Source: Bradyrhizobium sp. Ec3.3 (GTDB lineage Bacteria; Pseudomonadota; Alphaproteobacteria; Rhizobiales; Xanthobacteraceae). From it: a stretch of 64,000 nucleotides of DNA. The translations under genes and the position numbers were made by a program. The stretch lies in contig NZ_AXAS01000002.1 of assembly GCF_000472925.1 (NCBI RefSeq), forward strand, positions 124,001-188,000. The letters run 5' to 3'. A model generated the notes under the pieces. That model saw nothing but the letters and a program-made list of their open reading frames with translations, was not told the origin of the DNA and did no database searches. Of this stretch, positions 1-8,515 are shown in pieces; positions within the stretch are counted from its first letter, which is position 1; each line of letters starts with the position of its first letter.

Positions 1-1387
1 CGCCGCGCCAGCCGGCCGTAGTCCGAAGCCAGTCCGTCCAGCGCACCGTGGTCTCGGCGTAGACGCCGACGCTACCCTCGCCCACCTTGTCACTGCGGAT
101 GTTCGACAGGAAGTCGCGCTGAAACGTTCGCGTCAAGGCGAGATCGATCGCATCGTAGCGCGATTGCAGGCCGATGGTGGTTTCGACGGGCAGGCCCGCA
201 AACGATCCGTTCAGCGTGCGCGCGACGTTGGCGCCGGCCATCAGCCGGTCGTCATGCTGGTGGAACTGGTCGCCAAAAGTCTGGTCGCTGAGGACATAGG
301 TGAAATTGTTGTAGAGATCGAGCTCGCTCTTGACGACATAGGCGTTCGCTTTCCACGCCCCCTTATCGTCGCTTTGCGCAAGGCGCGCCGACAGCGCCAA
401 GCGATTGGTGTTGCCGCCATCGCTCGGGTCCTCCGACCCGAACCGGCCGAGCAGGCCCGACGTGATCGCGCGCTGTGGCACCTGGTCGGTCGAATTCCAT
501 TTGTTGGCATAGGCCATGCCGGTGACCGTCAGGCCGTCGGTCGCCGTGCCCTGACTGTAACGCACGAGCCCGTTCAGCTTGCGCATGTTGTCGGGATTGT
601 CCCAGGGACCGTTGTAGGTGCCGGCCTCGCCGGCGATCAGCAGCGAACCGTCGCCGAGCTTCACCGAATCCATGCCAAGGAAGCGGCGATAGCCGAAACT
701 GCCGGCGGTCATCAGCGCAAGGCCCTTCACGGTGCGATCGATCAGGCTGATATGCGCGCTGCCGACCGAGGAGAAATCACCTTCATCGGCGAAGTATGGT
801 CCCTTGCGCACGTCCATCGCGGCGATCGTTTCCGGGATCAGCCAGTTGAGATCGGCATAGCCCTGGCCGTGCGCGTGCGTGCGCATGTTGACGGGCACGT
901 CGTCGACATAGATCGCAAGATCGGTGCCGTGATCGAGGTTATAGCCGCGCAGAAAATACTGGTTGGCTTTGCCTTCGCCGGAGTGCTGGGTCACAATCAG
1001 GCCGGGCACGGCCTCCAGCAGTTCGCCTGGACGCGCGACGGGCCGTGCGCGCAGATCTTCGCCCGATACGGTCGTCTCGCTCGCCATGGACGGCGACGCT
1101 GGCGGACCAGAGGCGACGCCGCTGACGCCCGAGCCCGCGACCGCAGCCGGATAGACAACGAGCCGCGTCGCGGTGTCCGCGGGCTTCCTGGAGCGCTGCG
1201 GCGAGCGTCTGGCCGTTTGCCGGGATGGCTCGCTAGGCGTCACCTCGATTGGCGGCAATTCGCGCGGGACAGGAACAGCCTGCGCGAAGGCGCCCTCGCC
1301 TCTAGCGCATGCGAGGCAGACCACGAGCATCGACAACGTGACCGATGCCCGCCTGCTCGCAAAAAACTCAGGCCACCTCGACGGCAT
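1..1387 (-). CDS. TonB-dependent outer-membrane receptor, partial (C-terminus beyond left edge)
   Basis: Reading the minus strand from ATG at 1387 gives about 462 codons without a stop, running off the left edge. The N-terminus looks like a signal peptide ending near AFAQA. A TonB plug domain follows (LLEAVPGLIVTQHSGEG, then FLRGYNLDHGTDLAIYVDD and a His-containing NMRTHAHGQGY segment), then alternating beta-barrel-type sequence. The start overlaps the end of the upstream nickel permease gene by 20 bases, so the two are probably translationally coupled and share the NikR-type operator at 2442-2469. Family knowledge: such receptors import metal chelates or other scarce ligands across the outer membrane using TonB energy. 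Nickel or cobalt as ligand is inferred from the neighbour and operator only. A shorter start at the ATG 57 bases downstream would remove most of the signal peptide. Confidence 0.85.
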   Translation of the reverse strand, partial: MPSRWPEFFASRRASVTLSMLVVCLACARGEGAFAQAVPVPRELPPIEVTPSEPSRQTARRSPQRSRKPADTATRLVVYPAAVAGSGVSGVASGPPASPSMASETTVSGEDLRARPVARPGELLEAVPGLIVTQHSGEGKANQYFLRGYNLDHGTDLAIYVDDVPVNMRTHAHGQGYADLNWLIPETIAAMDVRKGPYFADEGDFSSVGSAHISLIDRTVKGLALMTAGSFGYRRFLGMDSVKLGDGSLLIAGEAGTYNGPWDNPDNMRKLNGLVRYSQGTATDGLTVTGMAYANKWNSTDQVPQRAITSGLLGRFGSEDPSDGGNTNRLALSARLAQSDDKGAWKANAYVVKSELDLYNNFTYVLSDQTFGDQFHQHDDRLMAGANVARTLNGSFAGLPVETTIGLQSRYDAIDLALTRTFQRDFLSNIRSDKVGEGSVGVYAETTVRWTDWLRTTAGWRG

Positions 1388-2411
1388 CGACGGGCCCGAC
1401 GCGGGCGAACGCGACGCGATAGGTAACGATGGAGACGATCCAGGCGAGCACGAACAGGGCGATCACCGCGAAGCCGAAATTGGCGAGCGAGCCGTTGAGG
1501 CTTTCAATCAGCGTCCACAACGCGCCGTCGAGGCCAAAGCGCTGGCCGATCAGGCCGAGCGCCTCGACGCCGCCGATGAACAGTGCGACCACCACGGAGG
1601 CGCCGGTGATGGTGAGGTTGTACCAGAGCTTGCGGATGGGATCGACGAAGGCCCAGCGATAGGCGCTCACCATCAGCGTCGAATCGGCGGTGTCGACCAG
1701 CGCCATGCCGGCGGCGAACAGCGCGGGAAACACCAGCACATCCGACAGCGACGCGCCGCGTGCGGCTTCCGTCGCCGAAATGCTCAAGAGCCCGATCTCG
1801 GTCGCAGTATCGAATCCGAGGCCGAACAGGAAGCCGAGCGGATACATGTGGTGGGATTTCGAGACCATGCGGAACATCGGCGAGAGCAGCCGCGCCAAGA
1901 GGCCGCGGCCGGCCAGCAGCGCCTCGATGCCTTCTGCATCATGGGTGCCATGGACGCGCACCGCGCGCAGTGTCCGCCACAGGTCGACGAAGATCGCAAG
2001 ATTAAGCACGGCGATCAGCAGCAAGAAGAGCGCAGACACCGATGTGCCGATCACGCCGCCGACGGTCTTGAGCAGGCTGTCGCCGCCAAGGCTCACGACG
2101 CCAAGGCAGAGCAGCAGCGTGGCGACGACCACGACCGTGGAATGGCCGAGCGCGAAATAGAGCCCGGCGCTTTTCGGCGCCTCGCCCGCATGCATCAGCT
2201 TGCGCACGACATTGTCGATGGCAGCGATGTGATCAGCATCCACAGCGTGGCGCAAGCCGAACACCCAGGCGAGCAGCGCGGTCGCCATCACCGCGGGCCG
2301 GTCGGCAAACAGCGCGAAAGCCCAGATCCATGCGGCGACGTTGGCGAGGATAAGTCCTGCGAACAGCAACAGGGTACCGGATTTGCCCCCCTGCCAAGAC
2401 CCCTTCGTCAC
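1368..2411 (-). CDS. NiCoT-family nickel/cobalt permease
   Basis: A polytopic inner-membrane protein of about 347 residues. The NiCoT signature RHAVDADHIAAIDN lies near residues 54-67, with the later family motifs LGHSTVVVVA and LGFDTATEIGLL. These His/Asp motifs carry the metal in HoxN/NixA-type nickel and cobalt transporters. I chose GTG at 2411 because GGAG sits 8 bases upstream; an in-frame GTG at 2435 has AGGAA directly abutting it and is only 6 bases from the NikR-type operator. The gene is followed, with a 20-base overlap, by a TonB-dependent receptor, so outer- and inner-membrane uptake are encoded together. The operator argues for nickel as substrate, but the motifs alone do not separate Ni from Co. 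Confidence 0.92.
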   Translation of the reverse strand: MTKGSWQGGKSGTLLLFAGLILANVAAWIWAFALFADRPAVMATALLAWVFGLRHAVDADHIAAIDNVVRKLMHAGEAPKSAGLYFALGHSTVVVVATLLLCLGVVSLGGDSLLKTVGGVIGTSVSALFLLLIAVLNLAIFVDLWRTLRAVRVHGTHDAEGIEALLAGRGLLARLLSPMFRMVSKSHHMYPLGFLFGLGFDTATEIGLLSISATEAARGASLSDVLVFPALFAAGMALVDTADSTLMVSAYRWAFVDPIRKLWYNLTITGASVVVALFIGGVEALGLIGQRFGLDGALWTLIESLNGSLANFGFAVIALFVLAWIVSIVTYRVAFARVGPVDAVEVA

Positions 2412-2441
2412 GCGACCCGCTCCATCCAACCGCACTTCCTA

Positions 2442-2469
2442 GTATGATCTTTCTATCGAACTATCATAC
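2442..2469. promoter_or_regulatory. NikR-type operator
   Basis: GTATGA (2442-2447), exactly 16 bases, then TCATAC (2464-2469). This matches both half-sites and the spacing of the E. coli NikR operator GTATGA-N16-TCATAC. It lies in the short gap between the glpD-like gene and the NiCoT gene, 30 bases from the chosen NiCoT start. Nickel-loaded NikR bound here would be expected to repress the permease and the coupled receptor. No nikR gene is in the window. Confidence 0.88.
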
Positions 2470-2481
2470 CAGGGAGCAAGC

Positions 2482-3990
2482 CTAGATGTAGCCCTCAAAC
2501 CCGACCCGCTGGGCCGGCGTCAGATGCAGGCCGTGCTTGGTGCGGCGATCCAGGAAGTCGGCCGGGGTTTTGGCCCATTCTTTCTCGCGCAAATATGCTG
2601 CTTCGCGTTCATAGAAGTCGCCGCCGAAATGACGTCCGAGATCGGCGGAGATGCGGGCCGAGCCCAGAAGCTCACGGGCACGTGTGCCATAAAGGCGCGC
2701 ATAGTGATGGATCAGCTTGCGCGGAAGATCGGGATAGTCGCGCGCAAGATTGACGACGAAACTATCGAAGGAGCCGCCGATGTCGCCGCCGGGCAGCGGC
2801 GCGCCCGCCGTCCATGCCGGCTGCATTTTTGGAAACCAGCTCTCCAGACGCCCGAGTGCATGCTCGGCGAGCCGGCGATAGGTCGTGATCTTGCCGCCGA
2901 AGATCGACAGCAGCGGCGGCGTGTCGGGCGTGCCGTGAACCTCGAAGACATAGTCCCGTGTCACGGCGGACGGATTGTCTGCGTTATCGTCATAGAGCGG
3001 CCGTACGCCGGAGAAGGCATGGACCACTTCGCTTGCGCGCGGCGGCGCGCGGAAGTAGCGGCTCAGGACCTTGAGCAGATAGTCGATCTCGCCCTGGTCG
3101 ATCGCGACGTCCTCGGCGCGGCCGTCGTAGGGAATGTCCGTGGTGCCGATCAGCGCGAGATCGTCCTCATAAGGGTTGACGAAGATGACCCGGCGATCCT
3201 CATTCTGGAGCAGATAGGCCTGCGGCCCGCTCCAGAATTTCGGCACCACCACATGGCTTCCCTTGACCAGCCGGACATTGTGCGAAGAGTTGAGGCCCGC
3301 GACGCCTTGCACGACATCTTGCACCCAGGGCCCCGCAGCGTTGACGAGCGCGCGCGCGCGGACGATCTGCGTACTGCCGTCCTCGCTCTGCATCTCCAGA
3401 CGCCAGACGTCCCCTTCCCGGCGCGCGCTCACCGCGCGCGTGCGCGGCAGGATTTTTGCGCCGCTTCGCGCAGCATCGATCAAATTGAGGATGACGAGCC
3501 TGGCATCGTCGACCCAGCAATCCGAATATTCAAAGCCACGGCGGAATTCGGCACGCAGCGGCGCGCCCTCCGGTTCATGCGCGAGGTCGAGCCCGCGGCT
3601 CGCGGGTAAGCGCTTGCGGCCGCCGAGATGGTCGTAGAGGAACAGCCCGGTGCGGACCAGCCAGGCCGGCCGCTGCTCCGGCGAGTGCGGCAGCACGAAA
3701 CGCATCGGCCAGATGATGTGCGGCGCCGATGCGAGCAGCACCTCGCGCTCGATCAGGGCCTCGCGGACCAGGCGAAACTCGTAATATTCGAGATAGCGCA
3801 GCCCGCCATGGACGAGCTTGCCGGAGCGCGACGAGGTGCCTTCGGCGAAATCGTCCTTCTCGCACAGCAGGACTTTCAGCCCGCGCCCCGCCGCATCGCG
3901 GGCGATACCGGCGCCATTGATGCCACCGCCGATGATGGCGATGTCGACAAGCCCGTGATCCCTGCCCGCGTCAGGCGCAGCGCCCGTCAT
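2482..3990 (-). CDS. GlpD/EryB-like FAD-dependent polyol-phosphate dehydrogenase
   Basis: 502 residues with the full glycerol-3-phosphate dehydrogenase architecture: FAD-binding GGGINGAG at residues 21-28, the GTSSRSGKLVHGGLRYLE segment near residues 51-68, and a C-terminal helical domain. Family members oxidise sn-glycerol-3-phosphate, or erythritol-4-phosphate in the EryB branch, at the membrane and pass electrons to quinone. It is the last gene of the SorC-headed operon and overlaps the upstream class II aldolase by four bases (ATGA). With an EryA-like kinase in the same operon, an EryB-like role on a phosphorylated polyol is plausible, and plain GlpD is the alternative. Length and motifs are normal for the family. 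Confidence 0.88.
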   Translation of the reverse strand: MTGAAPDAGRDHGLVDIAIIGGGINGAGIARDAAGRGLKVLLCEKDDFAEGTSSRSGKLVHGGLRYLEYYEFRLVREALIEREVLLASAPHIIWPMRFVLPHSPEQRPAWLVRTGLFLYDHLGGRKRLPASRGLDLAHEPEGAPLRAEFRRGFEYSDCWVDDARLVILNLIDAARSGAKILPRTRAVSARREGDVWRLEMQSEDGSTQIVRARALVNAAGPWVQDVVQGVAGLNSSHNVRLVKGSHVVVPKFWSGPQAYLLQNEDRRVIFVNPYEDDLALIGTTDIPYDGRAEDVAIDQGEIDYLLKVLSRYFRAPPRASEVVHAFSGVRPLYDDNADNPSAVTRDYVFEVHGTPDTPPLLSIFGGKITTYRRLAEHALGRLESWFPKMQPAWTAGAPLPGGDIGGSFDSFVVNLARDYPDLPRKLIHHYARLYGTRARELLGSARISADLGRHFGGDFYEREAAYLREKEWAKTPADFLDRRTKHGLHLTPAQRVGFEGYI

Positions 3991-4751
3991 CGCTTTCCGC
4001 TGTGCTTTTTCTCAACCCGTTGCCGTGCCGCCGCCTTCGCAGCGCGCGCCTTGGCCGGCTTTGGACCCGACTTGGCCTTGGATTCGGGCTTGGGCTTGGG
4101 CGTCTGCAATCCGTAAGTCGAGAATCCTTTCGCCGTTTCGGCGATCTCCGCCTCGCTTAGAATGTGCGGCGCGCCGAGTGCGAGCGAGAGATAATATTGG
4201 CGCGCGATGGTCTCGAGCTCGACGGCAAGCCACATCGCCTTGTCGAGATTGGCGCCGACGGCGATCATGCCGTGATTGGCGAGCAGGCAGCCATTGCGGC
4301 CCTCGAGCGCTTGCAGGGCGAGTTCGGACAGCTCCGCCGTGCCATAGCGCGCATAACCGGCGCAGCGGATGTCGTTGCCGCCGAACGCCGCCATCATGTA
4401 GTGGCAGGCGGGAATCGGCTTGCGGGCGATGGCGAGCACGGTCGCGTAAGTCGAGTGCGTGTGGACGACGCCGCCGACATCCGGCCGCCCGCGCATGATG
4501 TCGAGATGAAAGCGCCATTCGGTGGACGGCTGCAGCGGTCCTTCCCAGGAGCCGTGTTCACCCTCGAGCGGCATCGAAGCAATCATCTCCGGCTTCATCG
4601 CGTCATAGGGCGTCGCCGACGGCGTGATCAGCATCCGGTCCTTGCAGCGGGCGGAGATATTGCCTGACGTCCCCTGGTTCAGACCCGAGGCGTTCATCCA
4701 CCGGCATTTGGCGATGATCGCTTCGCGTAACTGTCGCTCCTCGCGGGTCAT
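3987..4751 (-). CDS. Class II aldolase/adducin-family sugar-phosphate aldolase with basic tail
   Basis: 254 residues from ATG 4751 (AAAGGTG upstream). The fold signatures are present: GTSGN at 27-31, a candidate catalytic Glu78 in STEWRFH, zinc ligands His97 and His99 in VVHTHSTY, and His160 in LANHG. Relatives such as L-fuculose-phosphate aldolase cleave ketose-1-phosphates to DHAP and an aldehyde. After residue 217 the enzyme carries an unusual Lys/Ala/Pro-rich tail of about 37 residues ending KKHSGKR, which the catalytic fold does not need. It sits between the 2-hydroxyacid dehydrogenase (19-base gap) and the GlpD-like gene (4-base overlap), so it probably splits the keto-polyol phosphate made by the pathway. 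The substrate is not determined. Confidence 0.85.
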   Translation of the reverse strand: MTREERQLREAIIAKCRWMNASGLNQGTSGNISARCKDRMLITPSATPYDAMKPEMIASMPLEGEHGSWEGPLQPSTEWRFHLDIMRGRPDVGGVVHTHSTYATVLAIARKPIPACHYMMAAFGGNDIRCAGYARYGTAELSELALQALEGRNGCLLANHGMIAVGANLDKAMWLAVELETIARQYYLSLALGAPHILSEAEIAETAKGFSTYGLQTPKPKPESKAKSGPKPAKARAAKAAARQRVEKKHSGKR

Positions 4752-4770
4752 GTCGAAACACCTTTCGTCT

Positions 4771-5811
4771 TCAGCACGGGTTGAGCGGCGGCTCACCGGC
4801 TAGATAGCGGCGAACCTCTTCCGCGGCCTGATCGGCAGCAATGGTGACGGTGCGCAAGGAAGCGCCGGCGATGTGCGGCGTCAGCGTCACGTTCGGCAAT
4901 TGCAGCAGCGGCCAGTCGGGCGGCACCGGCTCGACGGCAAACGTATCAAGCATGGCGCCGCCAAGGCGTCCCGAGGACAACACCTCGAACAGCGCCTGAT
5001 AGTCGACCAGCGGGCCGCGCGCCGTGTTGATCAGCAATGCGCCCGGTTTGACCCGCGCGAGCGCCGCGCGATCGATGAAGCCCGTCGTCTCGCCGGTGAC
5101 CCGCGCATGCAGGCTGATGACGTCAGCGCGCGCCAGCAGATCCGCGAGGCCGACGTGCTCGACGTCGTCCTTGCGGTCCTGCGCGCTGAGCTGGACGTAG
5201 GGGTCGGCGACCAGGATCTTGCAGCCGAAGGCCTTGAGCAGCTTCACCACGCGGGTGCCGATCGCGCCATAACCAACGACGCCCACCGTCATCTCGCCGA
5301 GCTCGCGACCGGTGCGATCGGCGCGATAGAGATCGCCGCGCCATTCGCCACCGCGCAACGACTCGTGCCCGCTGCGGATCAGGCGCGTCTCCGCAAGAAT
5401 GGCGCCGATGGTGAACTCGGCCACCGCGCTTGCATTGCGCCCGGGGGTGTTGACGACGATCACGCCGTGATCGCGCGTGGCCTGCATGTCGATATTGACG
5501 GGGCCGCCGCGCGAGACCGCAATGAACTTCAGGTTCGGCAAGCGCTCCAGCATCGACCGCGAGATCGGTGCGAGATGCGTCACCAGCAGCGCTGCGTCGC
5601 CGATGAACTCTGCGACCTCGTCCGGATCGCCCATGAACTCCTTCAGGCCATCGAGCTTCGAGCCGGCATAGCCGTGCTCCATCGGCTCGTCCGGCCAGGG
5701 CTGCTCCAGAAGGCGGATGTCGACGCCGTCGCCGCAGGCAGCCGTGATCTTCTCGGCGAACACCGACGGCAGCATGAAGCGGTCACCGACGATGGCGATG
5801 GAGCTAGACAT
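4771..5811 (-). CDS. D-isomer-specific 2-hydroxyacid dehydrogenase
   Basis: 346 residues, NAD-dependent. The Rossmann loop VGYGAIG is at 179-185. The catalytic set is visible: Arg265 in INTARGPLVD, Glu294 in FAVEP and His313 in TPHIAGAS. The N-terminal substrate domain also has the form of phosphoglycerate or hydroxypyruvate reductases. The start at ATG 5811 overlaps the end of the EryA-like kinase by 8 bases. The family interconverts D-2-hydroxyacids and 2-keto acids. In this polyol operon it may handle an acid formed from the aldehyde product of the aldolase (for example glycolate/glyoxylate or glycerate/hydroxypyruvate), which is inference. A role in serine synthesis is unlikely, because there is no ACT domain and the context is catabolic. 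Confidence 0.85.
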   Translation of the reverse strand: MSSSIAIVGDRFMLPSVFAEKITAACGDGVDIRLLEQPWPDEPMEHGYAGSKLDGLKEFMGDPDEVAEFIGDAALLVTHLAPISRSMLERLPNLKFIAVSRGGPVNIDMQATRDHGVIVVNTPGRNASAVAEFTIGAILAETRLIRSGHESLRGGEWRGDLYRADRTGRELGEMTVGVVGYGAIGTRVVKLLKAFGCKILVADPYVQLSAQDRKDDVEHVGLADLLARADVISLHARVTGETTGFIDRAALARVKPGALLINTARGPLVDYQALFEVLSSGRLGGAMLDTFAVEPVPPDWPLLQLPNVTLTPHIAGASLRTVTIAADQAAEEVRRYLAGEPPLNPC

Positions 5812-7384
5812 GACCGGCTCCTGCACGCAGCGCCGCAAGCTGCTTCCAGACCGGCCGCGACGCGAGTCTCGCCTCCAGATAGGCCGGAAACATCTTCGCG
5901 TAACGCACGGCCAAGGCCGGATCCGGCGTCTGTGGTTCGTTCAGATACGGTCTCACCCAATCCTCCGCGCAGGCCGTCATATCCGGATAAAGTCCGGTTG
6001 CGACGGCTGCGATCATCGCAGCACCTCCTGCCCCGGCTTCGCCGCGACTACAGACGCGCACATTGCATTCGAGCACAGCCCCAAGGATAGTCCCGAGAGC
6101 GCGGCTGCGCGCTGCGCCGCCCGTGATCCGCACCTCGCCCGGCAACGCCCCCATCGCGGCATAGCAATCGCGCGCGGCGAAGGCGAGCCCCTCCATCACG
6201 GCACGCATCAGGTCCCAATAGCCGTGGCGCGACCGCAGGCCGATGAGTTGGGCGCAAGCCTCATGGGCAACGAAGGGCCCGCGCTCGCCAGCGTCGGAGA
6301 TGAAGGGATGAAACAACAGGTCGCCGGCCTTCGCCGCCAGCACCTTCTCGTCCAGGCGGCGGATCAGGTCGGCACGCGAACGCACCACGCCCTCGGCGGC
6401 GAGCAGATCCCGCGCGAGATCGAGCAGCCAGTCGATGTTGAGCGTCGCCGCCATGTTGGACTGCATCTGGGTGTAATGGCCGGCGACCGGGAACGGCATG
6501 GTGTAGCCAGTCGCCTCCGCGTTCAACGTGACCGCGTCGGCACTGGTGGCGAGCCGCATATGCATGCCGGTCGACCCGATGATGGTGCAGCCGACATCGG
6601 GTGATGGATCGTAGAGGCCCGCGCCGAGCGCATTGCAGACCACGTCGACATAGCCGAGCGAGACGGGCACGCCCTCAGGCAGTCCGGTCTCGATGGCGGC
6701 GGCCGCACTCAGCGGATGCGTCGTCGTGACTCCGTCGACCACCTCGGGAAACAGGGCCGCGCAATCGGCGATGCCGATCAGCCGCGCTGTCTCCGCATCA
6801 AAGCGGCGCTTGCGGAAATCACCACAGGTGAAGGTCGACTCCGACGGATCGGTCGCACGCTGGCCGGTGAGCAGAAAGTAGAGCCAATCCTTGCAGTGAA
6901 AGGCCGTGCTGGCCCGGGACAGTGTCACGGGCGCATGCGCTTGCAGCCAGGCGAGTTGCGGCCCCTGCTGGCAGGCGTTGAGCCCCGAGCCGGTGCGCCG
7001 ATAGAGCGCGGCATTGCGCTCGCTGGCGCGGATTCCTTCGACGAGGCTGGCGGCACGGGAATCCAGCCATAGCAGCGCCGGCGCGACCGGGCGGCCGTCA
7101 TCGTCGATGAGCCAGGTGCCGTCGCCCTGCCCTGTGACCGCGACGGCCGCGAGGCGCCGGGAGATATCCGGCACGGCCGCCACCAGTCCGCGCAATGCGG
7201 CAACCGTGTCGGTCCAGGTTCGGGACATGTCCTGCTCGACGTGGCCGCCAGGCGTGGTCGTGTATGTATTGGGCAGAGAGAAATCGCCGAGCTGCCGCCC
7301 GTCGCGCGTGAACGCCACGGTCTTGATCAGAGACGTGCCGGCATCGATGCCGATGATCACGTCGCGCTGCGGCGAGGTCAGCAT
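5804..7384 (-). CDS. FGGY-family polyol kinase, EryA-like
   Basis: 526 residues from ATG 7384, two bases after the upstream ATPase gene. The first ATPase-fold half has GIDAGTSLIKTVAF (residues 12-25) and TGQGDGTWLIDDDG. The second half has IGSTGMHMR, QMQSNMAATLNIDW and the adenosine-side ITGGAARS. The GQGDGTWL, CQQGPQ, HCKDWLY and ATDPSES strings resemble erythritol kinases (EryA of Brucella and Rhizobium), judged from memory rather than by alignment. The enzyme would phosphorylate the polyol delivered by the ABC importer in the cytoplasm, making the substrate for the GlpD-like dehydrogenase. Other C4-C5 polyols are equally possible. A different in-frame start further upstream would lie inside the ATPase gene and is rejected. 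Confidence 0.82.
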   Translation of the reverse strand: MLTSPQRDVIIGIDAGTSLIKTVAFTRDGRQLGDFSLPNTYTTTPGGHVEQDMSRTWTDTVAALRGLVAAVPDISRRLAAVAVTGQGDGTWLIDDDGRPVAPALLWLDSRAASLVEGIRASERNAALYRRTGSGLNACQQGPQLAWLQAHAPVTLSRASTAFHCKDWLYFLLTGQRATDPSESTFTCGDFRKRRFDAETARLIGIADCAALFPEVVDGVTTTHPLSAAAAIETGLPEGVPVSLGYVDVVCNALGAGLYDPSPDVGCTIIGSTGMHMRLATSADAVTLNAEATGYTMPFPVAGHYTQMQSNMAATLNIDWLLDLARDLLAAEGVVRSRADLIRRLDEKVLAAKAGDLLFHPFISDAGERGPFVAHEACAQLIGLRSRHGYWDLMRAVMEGLAFAARDCYAAMGALPGEVRITGGAARSRALGTILGAVLECNVRVCSRGEAGAGGAAMIAAVATGLYPDMTACAEDWVRPYLNEPQTPDPALAVRYAKMFPAYLEARLASRPVWKQLAALRAGAGHV

Positions 7385-7386
7385 GG

Positions 7387-8502
7387 TCAGCCCCCCTCCG
7401 CATGACGAATGCAGGTGCCGTCGGCGCCAAAGATGTGGAGGTGGCGCGGCTCCAGCGCGAATGGAATGACGTCGCCCGCCCGCGCCGCGATCCGGTTCGG
7501 CGTCACCGCGATGAGAAGATGGCCAGCGCATTCCCCTGCGACATGCGACTGGTCGCCGAGCCACTGATTGGACACGACGCGCACGCGGACATCCCCCGTC
7601 CCGACCGCGACCTTCTGCGGGCGGATGCCGACCCGGACGCGGTTGCCCTGTTCAAGGGACCGACGCGCGGCCTGATCGAGCGTATCGCCCGGAATCTGGA
7701 ACGCGATATCAGAACCGACCGACAGGCGGAAGCCGCCGTCGGCGGGTGCAACCCCCGTCTCCAGCAGATTCATCGGCGGTTCGCCGATGAAGCTTGCGAC
7801 GAAGAGATTGGCCGGACGGTTCTTCAATTCCCTTTCGCTGGCGAATTGCTGAAGGACGCCATCCTCCATCACCGCGATGCGATCGGCGAGCGCGCTCGCC
7901 TCGGTCTGGTCATGGGTAACGAAGATCGCCGTCATGCCGCGCTCGGCCAGCAAGCCCTTGATCCGCCCGCGCAGCACTGCGCGCAGTTGCGGCTCGAGCT
8001 GGCCCATGGGCTCATCGAGCAGATAGAGGTCGGCGTCCCGCACCAAGGCACGCGCCAGCGACACACGCTGCTGCTGCCCGCCCGAGATGGCGCGCGGAAA
8101 GCTGTCCAGGATGTCCTCGATCTCGACCAGCCGCGCGATCGCTTCGACCCGGCGCGATATTTCGCCGCGCGAGAGCTGCTGTGCCTTGAGCGCGAAGGCA
8201 ATGTTCTCGCGCACCGTCAGCGGTGGGTAGAGCGAATAGCCTTCGAAGGCCATCGCCACTTTGCGCTTCGCCGGCGGCAGCTCGTCGATCCGCCGCTGCG
8301 ACAGCGCGATCGCGCCCGAGGTCACGCTCTCGAAGCCCGCGATCATCCGCAACGTCGAGGTCTTGCCGCAGCCCGAGGAGCCCAGGAGAGCAACGATCTC
8401 GCCTTTCGTCACTGCCATGTCGAGCGCGCGCACGGCATGCACCGGCGGTTTGCCGCGGCTGCTATAGACCTTGTCGACATTCTTGATTTCGAGCATGGCC
8501 AT
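7387..8502 (-). CDS. ABC importer ATPase 1 (MalK/UgpC type, all motifs intact)
   Basis: 371 residues from ATG 8502 (GAGGAGAG upstream). Walker A GSSGCGKT is at 41-48, then the Q-loop region, signature ISGGQQQR, Walker B LYLLDEP with catalytic Glu, and H-loop FVTHDQTEA. A C-terminal TOBE-like regulatory domain follows. The gene is directly preceded by a second, different ATPase gene, so the importer probably uses a heterodimeric ATPase. This subunit supplies a consensus Walker/H-loop set, unlike its partner. Two-ATPase carbohydrate importers are known for rhizobial glycerol uptake (GlpS/GlpT); the specificity here is not shown. Confidence 0.9.
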   Translation of the reverse strand: MAMLEIKNVDKVYSSRGKPPVHAVRALDMAVTKGEIVALLGSSGCGKTSTLRMIAGFESVTSGAIALSQRRIDELPPAKRKVAMAFEGYSLYPPLTVRENIAFALKAQQLSRGEISRRVEAIARLVEIEDILDSFPRAISGGQQQRVSLARALVRDADLYLLDEPMGQLEPQLRAVLRGRIKGLLAERGMTAIFVTHDQTEASALADRIAVMEDGVLQQFASERELKNRPANLFVASFIGEPPMNLLETGVAPADGGFRLSVGSDIAFQIPGDTLDQAARRSLEQGNRVRVGIRPQKVAVGTGDVRVRVVSNQWLGDQSHVAGECAGHLLIAVTPNRIAARAGDVIPFALEPRHLHIFGADGTCIRHAEGG

Positions 8503-8515
8503 GGGTCCGCTCTCC

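Noticed and set aside
164..2447. Long plus-strand open frames across 164-1426 and 1173-2447
   Set aside because: They mirror the TonB-dependent receptor and the NiCoT permease on the minus strand and carry low-complexity Arg/His/Asp-rich sequence.
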